DNA from: Micrococcales bacterium
Lineage (GTDB): Bacteria; Actinomycetota; Actinomycetes; Actinomycetales; WQXJ01
Reading direction: 5' to 3'
DNA: 53,551 bases
Assembly (NCBI GenBank): GCA_009784895.1
Contig: WQXJ01000010.1
Coordinates: 1-53,551 of the forward strand
Part shown: positions 53,460 through 53,551 of the stretch, piece by piece
Position numbering within the stretch: position 1 is the first letter of the stretch
How the letters are laid out: every line of letters starts with the position of its first letter
Notes under the pieces: generated by a model
The model's database searches: none
The model's input: only the letters and a program-made list of their open reading frames with translations
What the model was told of the DNA's origin: nothing
Translations under genes and position numbers: made by a program

Positions 53460-53549
53460 GGAGGCGTCGCCTAGTGGCCTATGGCGCCCGCCTGCTAAGC
53501 GGGTTGGGGAGGTTGATTCCCCTCGCGGGTTCAAATCCCGCCGCCTCCG
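53460..53549 (+). tRNA. tRNA-Ser (GCT)
   Basis: A class II tRNA with acceptor GGAGGCG/CGCCTCC, anticodon loop CTGCTAA (anticodon GCT), a long variable arm (TGGGGAGGTTGATTCCCCTC) and T-arm GCGGG-TTCAAAT-CCCGC. Only two bases follow in the window, so CCA cannot be judged. Confidence 0.96.
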
Positions 53550-53551
53550 CC

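Overview
The window looks like a chromosomal segment of a high-G+C Gram-positive actinobacterium. The evidence is a short ArgA-type N-acetyltransferase, the radA and disA neighbours, a DUF3263 gene, a LytR_C-domain gene and groEL in series, a WXG100 protein, and many promoters that appear to give leaderless mRNAs (TANNNT, 6-7 bases, then ATG/GTG). The lineage below phylum cannot be told from the window.

Bases 1-16,700 are catabolic and all on the minus strand. One operon encodes a zinc alcohol dehydrogenase, a DUF2291 protein, a complete Rbs-type ABC importer and a dihydroxyacetone/erythrulose-type kinase cut by the window edge. A second encodes another complete Rbs-type importer, an amidase, a D-2-hydroxyacid dehydrogenase, an FCD-type GntR regulator, a TIM-barrel isomerase/epimerase-like enzyme and a 3-hydroxyacyl-CoA-dehydrogenase-like enzyme. 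Together they look like uptake and oxidation of one or two small polyols, sugar acids or their amides. A shared TATATCCTA motif in front of two units suggests control by the GntR protein.

Bases 16,900-29,420 look like a defence island. It holds an AAA/DUF4143 ATPase, a compact three-gene cassette (TIGR04255-like protein, XRE-type HTH protein, protein with a TQTCD motif) that I cannot match to a named system, and a type I restriction-modification locus (hsdM, hsdS, hsdR). A toxin-antitoxin pair sits between hsdM and hsdS, and a DprA-like/phosphoribosyltransferase pair resembles ShosTA. Both toxin-side genes appear broken (a frameshift in an AG tract; an in-frame TAA inside a zinc ribbon) while their partner genes are intact. 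hsdS carries three 12-bp repeats in its central spacer, like the EcoR124 family.

Bases 29,600-53,551 are mostly core genome: a DUF1801 protein, glpK/glpD, argA, disA/radA, a Ser/Thr kinase with MauE-like and DsbA-like membrane proteins, tRNA-Thr, a GntR/membrane-protein pair divergent from another membrane protein, a Rossmann reductase, TetR and MerR regulators, ung, DUF3263, LytR_C, groEL behind two CIRCE-type operators, a NarL-type two-component system, a WXG100 protein, tRNA-Arg and tRNA-Ser. A family of roughly 65-70 bp palindromic repeats is scattered between genes from 30.5 to 48.6 kb; two copies share an identical 61-bp block.
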